Virus record (IMG/VR): IMGVR_UViG_3300038425_000083
Location: 1 to 64,000 of that record
DNA: 64,000 nt
Source: a virus
Reading direction: 5' to 3' (one strand)
Part shown: positions 7,175-15,005 of the stretch, piece by piece
Numbering within the stretch: position 1 is the stretch's first letter
Layout of the letters: each line of letters begins with the position of its first letter
Position numbers and translations under genes: made by a program
The notes under the pieces: model-generated
The model's database searches: none
Seen by the model: only the letters and a program-made list of their open reading frames with translations
What the model was told of the DNA's origin: nothing

Positions 7175-7456
7175 ATGTTGTCAATAGAATTTCTAAATGA
7201 TGGAACAGGGGATGAAGAAACAGGGAACTATAGATGGGCTGTCAGGGTTAATGGGATAACCTTGATAGCAGGCCAGCTTAAAGGGCATAATCGTCATACC
7301 GGTTGGGAAGGGTTAGTTAAATGGTTTGCTGAAAACTTAGAGGAAACATGGGTTAATGCAAAGATGAAGAACCTCCCGGATGGAAAGGTCGTATGGGAAT
7401 GTGATAAGTGCGGAAGAGTTGAAAGAGACAGATTTGCTTGTGCACACCAAAGATGA
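7175..7456 (+). CDS. Zinc-ribbon protein, 93 aa
   Basis: An N-terminal beta domain (LSIEFLNDGTGD, YRWAVRVNG) is followed by a C-terminal CDKCGRVERDRFACAH metal site. GGAGAG lies upstream of ATG 7175. It follows the lipoprotein gene by nine bases but looks cytoplasmic. Function unknown. Confidence 0.6.
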   Translation: MLSIEFLNDGTGDEETGNYRWAVRVNGITLIAGQLKGHNRHTGWEGLVKWFAENLEETWVNAKMKNLPDGKVVWECDKCGRVERDRFACAHQR

Positions 7457-7507
7457 AAGGAGATAGAACAAGATGATTGCCATTATTAAGAAAGTACAGA
7501 AAAACAA

Positions 7508-7741
7508 ATGAGCTCACGTCTAGAGACTTACGAAAATAGCAAATCGCTTTGTAAAACGTGCGGAAGAAGTTTGTGTAAACGAGAGAAAGACCTTGATTCA
7601 GAAACTGAGTACATTTACAGAACCATACATTGTGGATTTTTGGGAAGGGATGTCCATATCAATTTAGAAATCATAGAATGTAATAGATATACCCCTGACG
7701 AAGCAGAAGAGAAGGTTAAAGTCAGAAGAAAGATAAGATAA
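7508..7741 (+). CDS. Cys-rich protein ending in RRKIR, 77 aa
   Basis: Contains CKTCGRSLCK followed by further Cys (IHCGF, IECNRY), resembling a treble-clef zinc site. It ends VKVRRKIR, a divergent form of the RRVIR tail. A 12-codon frame starting at 7473 with its own AAAGGAG overlaps the start and could couple translation. Ends the operon before the ParB promoter. Confidence 0.55.
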   Translation: MSSRLETYENSKSLCKTCGRSLCKREKDLDSETEYIYRTIHCGFLGRDVHINLEIIECNRYTPDEAEEKVKVRRKIR

Positions 7742-7830
7742 GAATTTTGATGGTTGACAAAAGATAGTAGTTGGCTGAGGTTTCACTTTACTTAGACGTT
7801 AGAAATTTTTTATGGAACAGATGATTTTTC

Positions 7831-7860
7831 TTGACAACTTATTCATCTTTGTGATATGAT
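7831..7860 (+). promoter_or_regulatory. Sigma-70-type promoter TTGACA-N18-TATGAT (leaderless ParB)
   Basis: TTGACA at 7831-7836 and TATGAT at 7855-7860. The expected start of transcription falls about seven bases downstream, on or next to ATG 7867, and no ribosome site is visible, so the ParB message may be leaderless. A TTGACA at 7754-7759 has no matching -10. Confidence 0.6.
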
Positions 7861-7866
7861 TTTAGA

Positions 7867-8829
7867 ATGAAAATAAAAATAGAAAAAATTGAAAGTAATC
7901 CTTTCCGTCCAAAAGATGCTCCTCTCGATGAGGAACGAATCATCCGATTAGAATCTACAATTAAGTCTTCCAAGTTTTGGAAGAACGTAGCTGTTAGAGT
8001 CCATCCAACAAAACCGGGAAAATTCCAGTTAGCTTACGGTCATCATAGGTTAGAAGTTTTAAAACGTCTTGGCAAGACCCGAGAAGATTTCATTGTTCTA
8101 AAGCTGGACGATGAAACAATGCTCAAGATGATGGCTCAGGAGAATGGAGATTGGGGTTCTTCTGTTAAATTCAGGATGGATATGGTTAAAATAACCTATG
8201 ATTTCCTGAAAGAAAGAGGGAGACTGAAAGGGTCAGAGATAAAGATGCTATCAGAGTTCCTAACTTGGACAGAACATGCAATAACTATAATTCTTGCACA
8301 ACTTAGAGCAACCGGACAGATCGAAGAAACAAAAGGAAATAAAGTCTTCCAGGTCGAAAAAAAATTGCTCGAGTCAATGCCAAATACAAGCTTTGCCGAA
8401 ATATTCAGAAAAACATCATCCCAACTGAAGGCCTCCTCTGATATTCAAGAGAAGATAGCAAAAAGGTTACTTGTTGATCATTCAAAGCCAATGAATGATC
8501 CTACCAGGTTTAGGACAGGAAACTCTGCTGGAATGGATTATGTTAAACGTCAAATCGTTCAAGAGTTTGGAGCGAAGAAGGAAAAGACAATTCATGAATT
8601 AGCCTTAGAGTTGAATGAAGTCAACGTTTCTCTTGAAGTTCTTGAGCGAAAGATTGGAGGTTTTGTCCTAAAGGTCAAAGGTTATAAGAAGCAAGATGTT
8701 AATCTCAATATATCTTCTATCAAACTTCGTATAGTCAACTTGCTTAATTCCTTGAAAGGGCTATGGAAAGTTTTTGATGGAGATATTGGAGAAATAAAAA
8801 GAATCGAAGGAGGAAAAGATGTCAAGTAG
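7867..8829 (+). CDS. ParB/Spo0J-like nuclease-domain protein, 320 aa
   Basis: The N-terminal ~110 residues match the ParB/sulfiredoxin fold: NPFRP (11-15), the nucleotide/DNA-contact box GHHRLEVLKRLG (58-69) and QENGDWG near 92-98. The middle is helical and could hold a helix-turn-helix (SEFLTWTEHAITIIL). The C-terminus is long helical. ParB-like proteins bind DNA and CTP; phage versions act in partition, transcription or DNA modification. Own promoter; overlaps the next gene, which precedes the large terminase. Confidence 0.85.
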   Translation: MKIKIEKIESNPFRPKDAPLDEERIIRLESTIKSSKFWKNVAVRVHPTKPGKFQLAYGHHRLEVLKRLGKTREDFIVLKLDDETMLKMMAQENGDWGSSVKFRMDMVKITYDFLKERGRLKGSEIKMLSEFLTWTEHAITIILAQLRATGQIEETKGNKVFQVEKKLLESMPNTSFAEIFRKTSSQLKASSDIQEKIAKRLLVDHSKPMNDPTRFRTGNSAGMDYVKRQIVQEFGAKKEKTIHELALELNEVNVSLEVLERKIGGFVLKVKGYKKQDVNLNISSIKLRIVNLLNSLKGLWKVFDGDIGEIKRIEGGKDVK

Positions 8830-9307
8830 TTATTCAGCTGAGAGCGATAGGATTTGGCAGGTGTGTTGCAGGCTCCCAATAATGGGATGGAGATGGAGAG
8901 AGTTCTTTGAGGCTATAGACGTAACAGTTTCTACCGATCACCGAAAGTTTCGGGAGGACAGAAATCAAATCGTAGCAAATCTTAGAAAACGATGCGAGAA
9001 AGAGAAGGTTAGCTGGCGAATCAAAAACGTCTATAACGCTGGGGTTGAAAAGGTTGAAGACGTTGCCGGGGTCAATAATGATATTGAGCAATCGGACAAG
9101 AAGGTCAAAGCCGTAACAGCCACGGCCCAGGAACGTATGGAAGCCTGGGTTGAATCCGAGGATATTGATCCCGATGCCAAAAGACTTGCCAGTGCGAGAG
9201 TAGTTAAGTATGAAGGATTGGCTGAGATAGCTGAGAATATCGACAAGATAACCAAAAAGATGGTAAGGAACATCGAGAAGGTAGTTAGAGGAGAAAAGAA
9301 CGAATAA
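8819..9307 (+). CDS. Possible small terminase subunit, 162 aa
   Basis: ATG 8819 overlaps the ParB stop and has GGAGG just upstream. The N-terminal part is basic and could include a DNA-binding helix pair (FFEAIDVTVSTDHRKFREDR); the C-terminal half is a long helix with repeated IAENIDKITKKMVRNIEK heptads suitable for oligomers. Size, fold pattern and position before the large terminase suggest TerS, but no specific motif proves it. Confidence 0.45.
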   Translation: MSSSYSAESDRIWQVCCRLPIMGWRWREFFEAIDVTVSTDHRKFREDRNQIVANLRKRCEKEKVSWRIKNVYNAGVEKVEDVAGVNNDIEQSDKKVKAVTATAQERMEAWVESEDIDPDAKRLASARVVKYEGLAEIAENIDKITKKMVRNIEKVVRGEKNE

Positions 9308-9335
9308 GATGAATAACCCACCAAGATGAATTAAA

Positions 9336-9403
9336 GGCTATCGGTTGTCCTGACGTTAATTATGATCTGTGAGTGATCCAACATAGTTGGGAAGGCGATA
9401 GCC
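9336..9403 (+). other. Inverted repeat GGCTATCG/CGATAGCC in a gene-free stretch
   Basis: In the 220-base gene-free region before the large terminase, an eight-base perfect inverted repeat (9336-9343 and 9396-9403) encloses about 50 bases, and GATAGCC occurs once more at 9414-9420. It could be a folded leader RNA, a packaging-site element or a protein-binding site. Confidence 0.4.
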
Positions 9404-9438
9404 GCCTACCTCAGATAGCCAAAATATCCTACCAGATG

Positions 9439-9474
9439 AAGTCCAGAAAGATGAAGAATCTTAATGGACTTTTC
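9439..9474 (+). terminator. Possible intrinsic terminator hairpin
   Basis: AAGTCCA (9439-9445) pairs with TGGACTT (9465-9471), with inner AAGAT/ATCTT pairing extending the stem; the 3' side runs into TTTTC. The U-run is short, so termination may be partial. It would end the ParB transcript just before the next promoter-like element. Confidence 0.45.
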
Positions 9475-9490
9475 TCACTCAAATAAGGCC

Positions 9491-9527
9491 GTCACGTAAG
9501 TATTGTTATATAAATTAAATTGTAGAG
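9491..9527 (+). promoter_or_regulatory. Class A repeated promoter-like element, copy 1
   Basis: Shares a layout with copies at 63731 and 63839: a GTCACGTAAG-like block, then TTATATAAATTAAA, then TGTAGA. The AT-rich core contains TATAAATT, close to the TATAAATA of T4-type late promoters. It lies directly before the large terminase gene. Confidence 0.55.
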
Positions 9528-11171
9528 ATGAAAGGCCTTTCCAGACGTAAGAGTAAGTCCATGGAAAAAGAGGCGGAATTTATGATACCAAATTTACAAA
9601 ATCTCGGATACCCACCTAATCTAAACCCATTTGACGGATATGTCCCAAGACGTATCATGGGTTCAGCTCGAAAGTACGAAAACAAACTCTTCTCCAATTC
9701 AAAGTATTACATCGAAACACTTTGTACGATTATAGATAAAGATCGAAATGAAATTCCTTTCATATTTAATCCCTCCCAAGTTAGGTTCTATAGAGAAAGA
9801 ACAACTGCAGACATAATTCTTAAACCCCGCCAGGTTGGATTCACAACAGAAAACTTAGCACTCGATCTACATGATACAATGACCGTCCCGAATACAGTAT
9901 CGTATCTTGTTGCACAAACAGAGAAGGATGCGAGTGATCTATTTGAACGTGTCTTATTCATGTACAGCTCAATACCGGATGGATTTAAACCAAGAGCAAG
10001 ACGTGGAGGAACAAAGAAAGAAATCTATTTTGATAAGATCAATAGTAAGTATGCAATAGGAAGTGCTGAGGCAAAGGACTTTGGAAGATCAAAGACTATC
10101 AACAACTTATTGATCTCAGAAGCAAGTCATCCTTATTGGAAGAAAGAACTACTTGATGGGTTGTTAGAGTCTGTCCCAAGATCAGGACGTATAACGATAG
10201 AGAGTACAGCAAGAGGTGAAGGCGGGCCATTCTATGAAATGTATTTTGCTGCTAAGAAAGGCCTGACGAAGTATAAATCCCATTACTTTAGGTGGTTTGA
10301 ACATCCAGAGTACAGAGAACCTTTACTACCGGGTGAAAAGAAACAGATCATGGAGAACTTGGACCCGGAAGAGAAGGCACTTGTCAAAAAGTTCGGCCTC
10401 GATGCTAATCAAATCAAATGGAGACGTTTAAAGAAAGCTGAGAAAGGACGTGCATTTATTCAAGAGTATCCTGAATGGGAAGACGTAGATGCTTTCCTTA
10501 AATCAGGATCACCTATCTTTGATGTTGACAAGTTAAAGCTAAGAGATGAAGAGTTACTTGAACAAATACCTGCTCAGATATGGTTAGGTGGCGATCTATA
10601 TATATATAGAGTTGGAGAAGTCAATGCTCGATACTTCGTAGGAGCAGACACGTCAGAAGGAGATATTAATTCAGATTACTCGGCTGCTATGGTTATTAGG
10701 ACATTCCCTCTTCCGTTTGAACAAGTTGCCTTACTTCATGGAAGATGGAGCCCGGATATCTTTAGCGAAAAGGTTTACAAGTTAGCTCGTGCTTATAACT
10801 ATGCTCCGCTTGCTATTGAAAGAAACAATCATGGACATGCAGTTATACTTAACATTGGAAATGGTATTGTTAGAAATGGAGCGGTCGTCCTACCACCTTA
10901 CCCGAATATCTATGTCGGGCCTGACCGTAAGCTTGGATGGAACACCACTCCTCTATCAAAACCTCAGATGATTGCAGAACTTGATCGGGCAATGAACGCA
11001 AGCGAGATAGTTATTAACTCGAAAGTCTTTATAAGTGAAGCACGTAAGTTTGTTAACCTGAAGGGCGGAGGTATGGGAGTTCCTGCTGCAGTAGGTAATG
11101 ATGACACCGTGATTGCGACTGCAATCGCTGTAATGGCGGCGGCCGGAAGTAAATTTCAATTCTTTATGTAA
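9528..11171 (+). CDS. terL: Terminase large subunit
   Basis: 547 residues with both terminase domains. ATPase: Walker A-like KPRQVGFT (99-106), Walker B LLISEA with the catalytic Glu near 198. Nuclease (RNase H-like): GADTSEGD with Asp 374, an IERNNHG strand, and the final acidic GNDDTVIATA motif. The protein cuts concatemeric DNA and drives packaging through the portal. The ribosome site before ATG 9528 is poor; ATG 9561 is an alternative. It is unusual that the portal gene is 27 kb downstream with accessory genes between. Confidence 0.93.
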   Translation: MKGLSRRKSKSMEKEAEFMIPNLQNLGYPPNLNPFDGYVPRRIMGSARKYENKLFSNSKYYIETLCTIIDKDRNEIPFIFNPSQVRFYRERTTADIILKPRQVGFTTENLALDLHDTMTVPNTVSYLVAQTEKDASDLFERVLFMYSSIPDGFKPRARRGGTKKEIYFDKINSKYAIGSAEAKDFGRSKTINNLLISEASHPYWKKELLDGLLESVPRSGRITIESTARGEGGPFYEMYFAAKKGLTKYKSHYFRWFEHPEYREPLLPGEKKQIMENLDPEEKALVKKFGLDANQIKWRRLKKAEKGRAFIQEYPEWEDVDAFLKSGSPIFDVDKLKLRDEELLEQIPAQIWLGGDLYIYRVGEVNARYFVGADTSEGDINSDYSAAMVIRTFPLPFEQVALLHGRWSPDIFSEKVYKLARAYNYAPLAIERNNHGHAVILNIGNGIVRNGAVVLPPYPNIYVGPDRKLGWNTTPLSKPQMIAELDRAMNASEIVINSKVFISEARKFVNLKGGGMGVPAAVGNDDTVIATAIAVMAAAGSKFQFFM

Positions 11172-11196
11172 GTTAGGAGCAATCTGGACCGGTCAA

Positions 11197-11239
11197 AATT
11201 TACCATAATGTTTACGATACTTTAGATAGAAATGCTTTA
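11197..11239 (+). promoter_or_regulatory. Class B repeated promoter-like element, copy 1
   Basis: ATTTACCATAATGTTTACGA, followed by TACTTTAGATAGAAATGC. The core ACCATAATGTTT is identical in five copies and this one is nearly identical to copy 2 over 40 bases. It lies between the terminase and a small gene at 11284. Probably a phage promoter or operator. Confidence 0.6.
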
Positions 11240-11283
11240 CTCTGGGCAAAGGACTCTGGCACTTATATGGTTATAACTACATT

Positions 11284-11454
11284 ATGATATTTAACAACCA
11301 GAAGATTATAGGGACTAAGACATACGTGATAGATGGAGAAATCTATACTGTCAATGTAGTTGAAGCCTATGCCAAAGAACTACCAACAGGTTATGTAGTT
11401 GTATCAGAAGAACTCTGGAAGAAATTGACGAAACAAAAGTGCAAAACAATTTGA
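11284..11454 (+). CDS. Hypothetical protein, 56 aa
   Basis: ATG 11284 to TGA 11454. Beta-rich short protein (KTYVIDGEIYTVNVVEAYA, GYVVVSEELWKKL) resembling small phage proteins with an SH3-like or beta-hairpin fold. No clear ribosome site, but it is flanked by two copies of the same promoter-like element, which suggests a separately expressed gene, possibly from a duplication. Confidence 0.5.
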   Translation: MIFNNQKIIGTKTYVIDGEIYTVNVVEAYAKELPTGYVVVSEELWKKLTKQKCKTI

Positions 11455-11491
11455 CCATAATGTTTACAATAGTTTAGATAGAAATGCTTTA
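11449..11491 (+). promoter_or_regulatory. Class B repeated promoter-like element, copy 2
   Basis: ACCATAATGTTTAC-AATAGTTTAGATAGAAATGC, overlapping the end of the 11284 gene and lying about 30 bases before the 11520 gene. Similarity to copy 1 extends past the core through GAAATGCTTTA. Confidence 0.6.
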
Positions 11492-11519
11492 TCTATGATG
11501 ATACTTCTTGGATTTGATT

Positions 11520-11723
11520 ATGGGAACAGGAGCTAAATGGTATTGTGTAGGATGCGGGAGAGAACTTGAACCTTATCAGCTCGATCCCGAGACCGGGTTA
11601 TGCTGGCATTGTGAAAGCACAAGAGAAAGTAACACCGTGAATGATCAGGCTTATGAGTATGAATACATAACTAAAGGAATAGAATGGATGAACAAAGGAA
11701 CGAACGATGGGAGAGTGCTATGA
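11520..11723 (+). CDS. Zinc-ribbon protein, 67 aa
   Basis: ATG 11520 is the first ATG in frame after the promoter-like element. The N-terminus has CVGCGRELEPYQ and LCWHCE, a four-Cys zinc ribbon. The rest is polar. It overlaps the next gene by four bases. Function unknown. Confidence 0.55.
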   Translation: MGTGAKWYCVGCGRELEPYQLDPETGLCWHCESTRESNTVNDQAYEYEYITKGIEWMNKGTNDGRVL

Positions 11724-11920
11724 TAACACATAAGATACGTGAAGATGGAAAGATAGCGTTTCGTAAACCTTGTGTACCTCCGGATGATCCTTTTAATTTT
11801 TATGAGTTCGTAGTTCTTGATGCCAGGGAACTCATGGAATTAGCCAAAGCGGTTCAAATGGCAGAGTTCGAATATTGTCGAAAGTTTAAGTGTAGTCTTG
11901 ACCAAGCAAAATGTTTTTAG
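11720..11920 (+). CDS. Hypothetical protein, 66 aa (paralogue of the 13689 gene)
   Basis: Start ATG 11720 has GGGAG upstream. The opening HKIREDGKIAFRKP and the later VLDARELMELAK-QMAEFEYCRKFK match the protein at 13689 (HKIEDDGKILFWKD, DTRDLVDLSKDI), showing a duplicated family. A short beta-hairpin then a helix. This copy lacks the RRVIRTE tail of its paralogue. Function unknown. Confidence 0.6.
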   Translation: MITHKIREDGKIAFRKPCVPPDDPFNFYEFVVLDARELMELAKAVQMAEFEYCRKFKCSLDQAKCF

Positions 11921-11928
11921 GGACCGTG

Positions 11929-12006
11929 ATGATAAACATAACTGAACTTAGCATTGTGGTAGGAACTATTTTGTTATTTTTAATTTTAGAGATACTCAGC
12001 AATTAG
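11929..12006 (+). CDS. Single-span membrane peptide, 25 aa
   Basis: ATG 11929 to TAG 12006 encodes essentially one membrane helix (LSIVVGTILLFLILEIL). A GGGACCG stretch lies upstream. It sits between the 11720 gene and the class B element before 12100. Confidence 0.42.
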   Translation: MINITELSIVVGTILLFLILEILSN

Positions 12007-12036
12007 ATGGTTCATCATCTTCAGCGCCAAGGACAT

Positions 12037-12070
12037 ATTTACCATAATGTTTTCGGTAGTTTAGATATTT
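12037..12070 (+). promoter_or_regulatory. Class B repeated promoter-like element, copy 3
   Basis: ATTTACCATAATGTTTTCGG then TAGTTTAGATA. It lies 30 bases before the ribosome site of the 12100 gene. An in-frame ATG at 12007 would put this element inside a coding region, which argues that the gene starts at 12100. Confidence 0.62.
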
Positions 12071-12099
12071 TAAGATCTACCAACCCTAAAGGAGAAAAA

Positions 12100-12303
12100 A
12101 TGGCAATCATACCAGCAGAGATAAAAGAATTTGTATTTACAAATAGTGGAACAACTGTGACTAAGAAATTTACTTCATCGATTGCCTATACTGTTGTTAT
12201 ACGAAGAGGGGATTTAGTTCTTAACCTAACAGGTCCAGAGTTTGATGCCTTCTTTGAAGTAGTCAGCGATGCAAATGATCAGCAATACACTGATCCAGTA
12301 TAG
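12100..12303 (+). CDS. Hypothetical protein, 67 aa
   Basis: AAAGGAG precedes ATG 12100. Beta-rich (EFVFTNSGTTVTKKF, AYTVVIRRGDLVLNL) with an acidic tail. The strong ribosome site and the class B element upstream suggest high expression; a small structural or decoration protein is possible but unproven. Confidence 0.6.
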   Translation: MAIIPAEIKEFVFTNSGTTVTKKFTSSIAYTVVIRRGDLVLNLTGPEFDAFFEVVSDANDQQYTDPV

Positions 12304-12318
12304 AGGGGTGGTGATTAT

Positions 12319-12462
12319 ATGTTAACAGTTATGATTGTTTTGGCGATTATAGCTATCGTAGCAACTGTTGTTGCAGCATCGGGGCATTGTCCATTGTGGG
12401 CTCCCGTATTTATTCTCTGTGTTATTGAATTGCTGCGGGTGCTTCCGTTAGGTAAGCCGTAA
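12319..12462 (+). CDS. Small membrane protein, 47 aa
   Basis: ATG 12319 follows GGGGTGGTGA. One or two hydrophobic helices (MIVLAIIAIVATVVAA and APVFILCVIELLRVL) separated by SGHCPLW. Could be a holin-like or envelope peptide, but nothing specific shows it. Confidence 0.55.
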   Translation: MLTVMIVLAIIAIVATVVAASGHCPLWAPVFILCVIELLRVLPLGKP

Positions 12463-12480
12463 GATTGAAAAGGAGAAGAG

Positions 12481-12852
12481 ATGAGACAAGCTGAAATAAC
12501 TACAATAGACGAAGAGTTCAGAAGTAGACATCCTGGCCCAGTAGTAGATGGCTTAGAGAAGTCTAGCGAATCTGCTAAGAAAGCCTGGCAAACAAGACGT
12601 AGAGGATTTAAGGGTATACGAAAAGTTATCCCAAGAGTCGGGAGAACAAAAGCGGAACAAGAGTTCTTGAAGAAAGAGAACAAGGGAATCCAAAAGCTTT
12701 ATGCCGATGTCTATGGTAAAAAGAAAGCAAGCAAGATCCTTCAACACGTCAAGGAGGCTACTCGGCAAGGTTTGATAAAGCCTGGCATGAAGAAGACTCC
12801 GAGCAAATGGAAAGAGTATCTAAAGAAACGTGAGATAGAAGCAGGCAACTAA
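12481..12852 (+). CDS. Tagged basic protein, 123 aa
   Basis: AAAGGAG precedes ATG 12481. Residues 27-42 are a copy of the recurring basic tag (KSSESAKKAWQTRRRG), placed after a short leader (ITTIDEEF). The remainder is very basic and helical (KLYADVYGKKKASKILQHVK) and could bind DNA. First tagged gene after the terminase; overlaps the next gene by one base. By the hypothesis in Part 2 this would be a capsid-delivered internal protein. Confidence 0.65.
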   Translation: MRQAEITTIDEEFRSRHPGPVVDGLEKSSESAKKAWQTRRRGFKGIRKVIPRVGRTKAEQEFLKKENKGIQKLYADVYGKKKASKILQHVKEATRQGLIKPGMKKTPSKWKEYLKKREIEAGN

Positions 12853-13664
12853 TGAGTTGGTGCGACCTTAGTGGATTGAGATTTGGCAAAGTAACAGTCG
12901 AAAACATGGCAGGCTCCACTACGAAGAGTTTGTTATGGAGATGTATATGTGATTGTGGCAGCGAAATTGTAGTAGAGACAAATGCCCTCACTAATACTTT
13001 AAGTTGTGGACATTGTAAACCTGGCATAAGAAAGAGAGCAAAGACTAAACCTAATTATAGACATCATTGCAACATAAACTTTGTAGATAATCCCAACGAG
13101 GCAACCGACCTAACAGAAGGGAGACGTGCTGAATATAATCCGAAATACCAGTATGAGGGTCGATGGAAAGCCGACGTTGAACGTTATGAGAGGAGACATG
13201 AAATGATTTGTGAAAGATGCGGATGTGAACTGAAGATGGGTCTTGGTGATTTAACAAGAGGACAAGTTGTTGAACTTCTCGAGCAGGCCGTTCTGGATAA
13301 GAAGATAGATGATATCAAATTGTTCCGGTATGAAGGAAGTCGTGGAGCTTGGCCTTTTACCAAAGAGGAGGAAGCAATCTTAAGAAGTTATCTGCCTGGC
13401 TTCGAAGCCTATGAGTCAGGGGTTAGAAGAGTTATAAGAACAGATTCAGATCAACCCCCAGGCAAGAGAAAGTTTGTTAGAAAAGTTAGAACCAAAGATC
13501 GTAAGATGGAAGAACCTCCTGATCTTGAAGAGTTTGGGAAGAGTCTAAGAAACTTTGGAAGAGTTTCTGGTATAACAGGACGAGAAGGTCTTGACCTTAA
13601 TGATGTAACGATTGGAAGAGACGAGTATGACCAAACTCCAAGGGACGATCCGGCAAACTTTTAA
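12852..13664 (+). CDS. Zinc-binding protein with RRVIRT motif, 270 aa
   Basis: The first ~55 residues match a phage zinc module: LSGLRFGKVTVENMAG, then WRCICDCGSEIVV and LSCGHC. A second CERCGC lies near 118. Residues ~135-190 (DLTRGQVVELLEQAVLDKKI) are paralogous to the protein at 15006. This is followed by VRRVIRTDSDQP and a polar tail. The module order suggests a modular nucleic-acid-binding protein assembled from shuffled pieces. The RRVIRT motif is internal here, unlike its terminal position in small proteins. Confidence 0.65.
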   Translation: MSWCDLSGLRFGKVTVENMAGSTTKSLLWRCICDCGSEIVVETNALTNTLSCGHCKPGIRKRAKTKPNYRHHCNINFVDNPNEATDLTEGRRAEYNPKYQYEGRWKADVERYERRHEMICERCGCELKMGLGDLTRGQVVELLEQAVLDKKIDDIKLFRYEGSRGAWPFTKEEEAILRSYLPGFEAYESGVRRVIRTDSDQPPGKRKFVRKVRTKDRKMEEPPDLEEFGKSLRNFGRVSGITGREGLDLNDVTIGRDEYDQTPRDDPANF

Positions 13665-13688
13665 AACATAAAAGTAAAGGAGCCTGTT

Positions 13689-13967
13689 ATGTGGAAACAT
13701 AAAATTGAAGATGACGGTAAGATTTTATTCTGGAAAGATGAAGAGAATGATGGAGGACAAAGTCCATCGGAACAAAAGATGCAGACGTTTTGGATTTGGG
13801 ATACAAGAGATCTTGTCGATCTAAGCAAGGACATCGACCAGGCAAAGCTTGACTATTCTAAAAAGTTTAAACACAATCATTCAAAAGAAGCTCGGAGAGT
13901 TATAAGAACAGAAAATGATTCCTCTCCGATGAGAATGAGAAAGTTTGAAGGACTTGTAGTACAATAG
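13689..13967 (+). CDS. Hypothetical protein with RRVIRTEN motif, 92 aa (paralogue of 11720)
   Basis: AAAGGAG precedes ATG 13689. The first 70 residues repeat the fold of the 11720 protein; then comes ARRVIRTENDSS and a basic tail. Comparing the two shows the RRVIRTE segment as an added C-terminal extension, which helps define it as an independent motif. Function unknown. Confidence 0.6.
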   Translation: MWKHKIEDDGKILFWKDEENDGGQSPSEQKMQTFWIWDTRDLVDLSKDIDQAKLDYSKKFKHNHSKEARRVIRTENDSSPMRMRKFEGLVVQ

Positions 13968-13975
13968 GAGCTCAC

Positions 13976-14821
13976 ATGATTGTTAAAGAAAAAGGCGGGT
14001 GGAGTGTTAAGTCAGAGAAGGGTAAAAACCTTGGGGGCCCATACAAGTCTCGAGCTCAGGCTAAGAAACGTCTTGCAGAGGTTGAGAAGTTCAAACACAT
14101 GAATAAATCAGTATCAAGCTATAAGACACAATCTCCCTGGCCTTGGGAAAAAAGTATACCAGATCAGTTTTATTACATCAATGAAGGCGGAGCCGATCTT
14201 GCAAAGACATCTGAAGGAGCTCGTAAAGCATGGGAGACACGTAGATCGGGTGGAAGTCGTAGGACAGAACCTTTCCGATCAGGCGAGCCCAGGTTCACGA
14301 AAGAGGAAGAAGAGAAAGCTAAGCAGCCTACATGGGATAGTGTCCAGAAAGAAAAGGATGAATTGATTGGAATAGCCAGAGCTCATGGGATTGAAGTTGT
14401 AGATAGTTCTTATAACACTTTAGGAATCAAAGACCCGGAGAAGAAAGCAGACATATATGAAGGAAATGTTTCATTAAAGTTTTATCCCACACCGGTCGAA
14501 AGAGCAGGACAACCATTTAGTGCCCCTTGGACTAACGATCAGCATAAAGATATGATGGCTAAGTTTCAGCATATTAGAGATCAGGCAAAAGAGAAAGGGT
14601 GGAAAGTTGAGCCTCGAGCATTGCCCAATGTTCTTATAAGAGGCAAGTCAATAGGAAGTGCCCGAGCAGGAACAAGTCGATGGATGCCTTCATACTATGT
14701 GACATATCTTACTAAGCAGGCACTTATGACTGCAGCTCCACAACTGAAACCAAGACGACAGATGCAACTTGACAAAACTCTTTATGTTGTCTTGGACTTG
14801 AAGAAGTCAAGAGAGGATTAA
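13976..14821 (+). CDS. Tagged protein with phage KRLAEVE domain, 281 aa
   Basis: Residues 1-42 (WSVKSEKGKNLGGPYKSR, KRLAEVEKFKH) match a short domain common at the start of phage head-region proteins. Residues 77-96 are a copy of the basic tag (KTSEGARKAWETRRSGGSR). The rest looks globular (YEGNVSLKFYPTPV, WMPSYYVTYLTKQ). The C-terminus reads PRRQMQLDKTLYVVLDLKKS, which resembles the internal junction PRRKMQIKKGQMFVIIEKA of the next large protein, so this gene seems to end exactly at a junction motif. Function unknown. Confidence 0.65.
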   Translation: MIVKEKGGWSVKSEKGKNLGGPYKSRAQAKKRLAEVEKFKHMNKSVSSYKTQSPWPWEKSIPDQFYYINEGGADLAKTSEGARKAWETRRSGGSRRTEPFRSGEPRFTKEEEEKAKQPTWDSVQKEKDELIGIARAHGIEVVDSSYNTLGIKDPEKKADIYEGNVSLKFYPTPVERAGQPFSAPWTNDQHKDMMAKFQHIRDQAKEKGWKVEPRALPNVLIRGKSIGSARAGTSRWMPSYYVTYLTKQALMTAAPQLKPRRQMQLDKTLYVVLDLKKSRED

Positions 14822-15004
14822 ATGACAGTCAAAGACTTATTTGAAAAGTGGTGGTCTGTTTGGCATTTGAGAGAAGGAATGGGCCCCGTGCCTGAAGAGC
14901 TAACAGTTAGGCACAAACTTGGCCCCGATGATCCAGGTGGTACATGGATGCTTAAAAATTTATTATACATAGCCTTTGTTGAAGGATACAAAGAACGGAA
15001 ATAA
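14822..15004 (+). CDS. Hypothetical protein, 60 aa
   Basis: Starts directly at the upstream stop, with GAGAGG as ribosome site. Aromatic-rich start (LFEKWWSVWHLREG) and a helical end (WMLKNLLYIAFVEGYKERK). Probably translated by coupling. Not recognised. Confidence 0.5.
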   Translation: MTVKDLFEKWWSVWHLREGMGPVPEELTVRHKLGPDDPGGTWMLKNLLYIAFVEGYKERK

Positions 15005-15005
15005 T

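Noticed and set aside
7754-7782. TTGACA before the ParB gene as a second promoter
   Set aside because: No -10 box lies at a suitable distance.
12007-12099. Upstream extension of the 12100 gene from ATG 12007
   Set aside because: It would place class B copy 3 inside the coding region, and AAAGGAG clearly marks ATG 12100.
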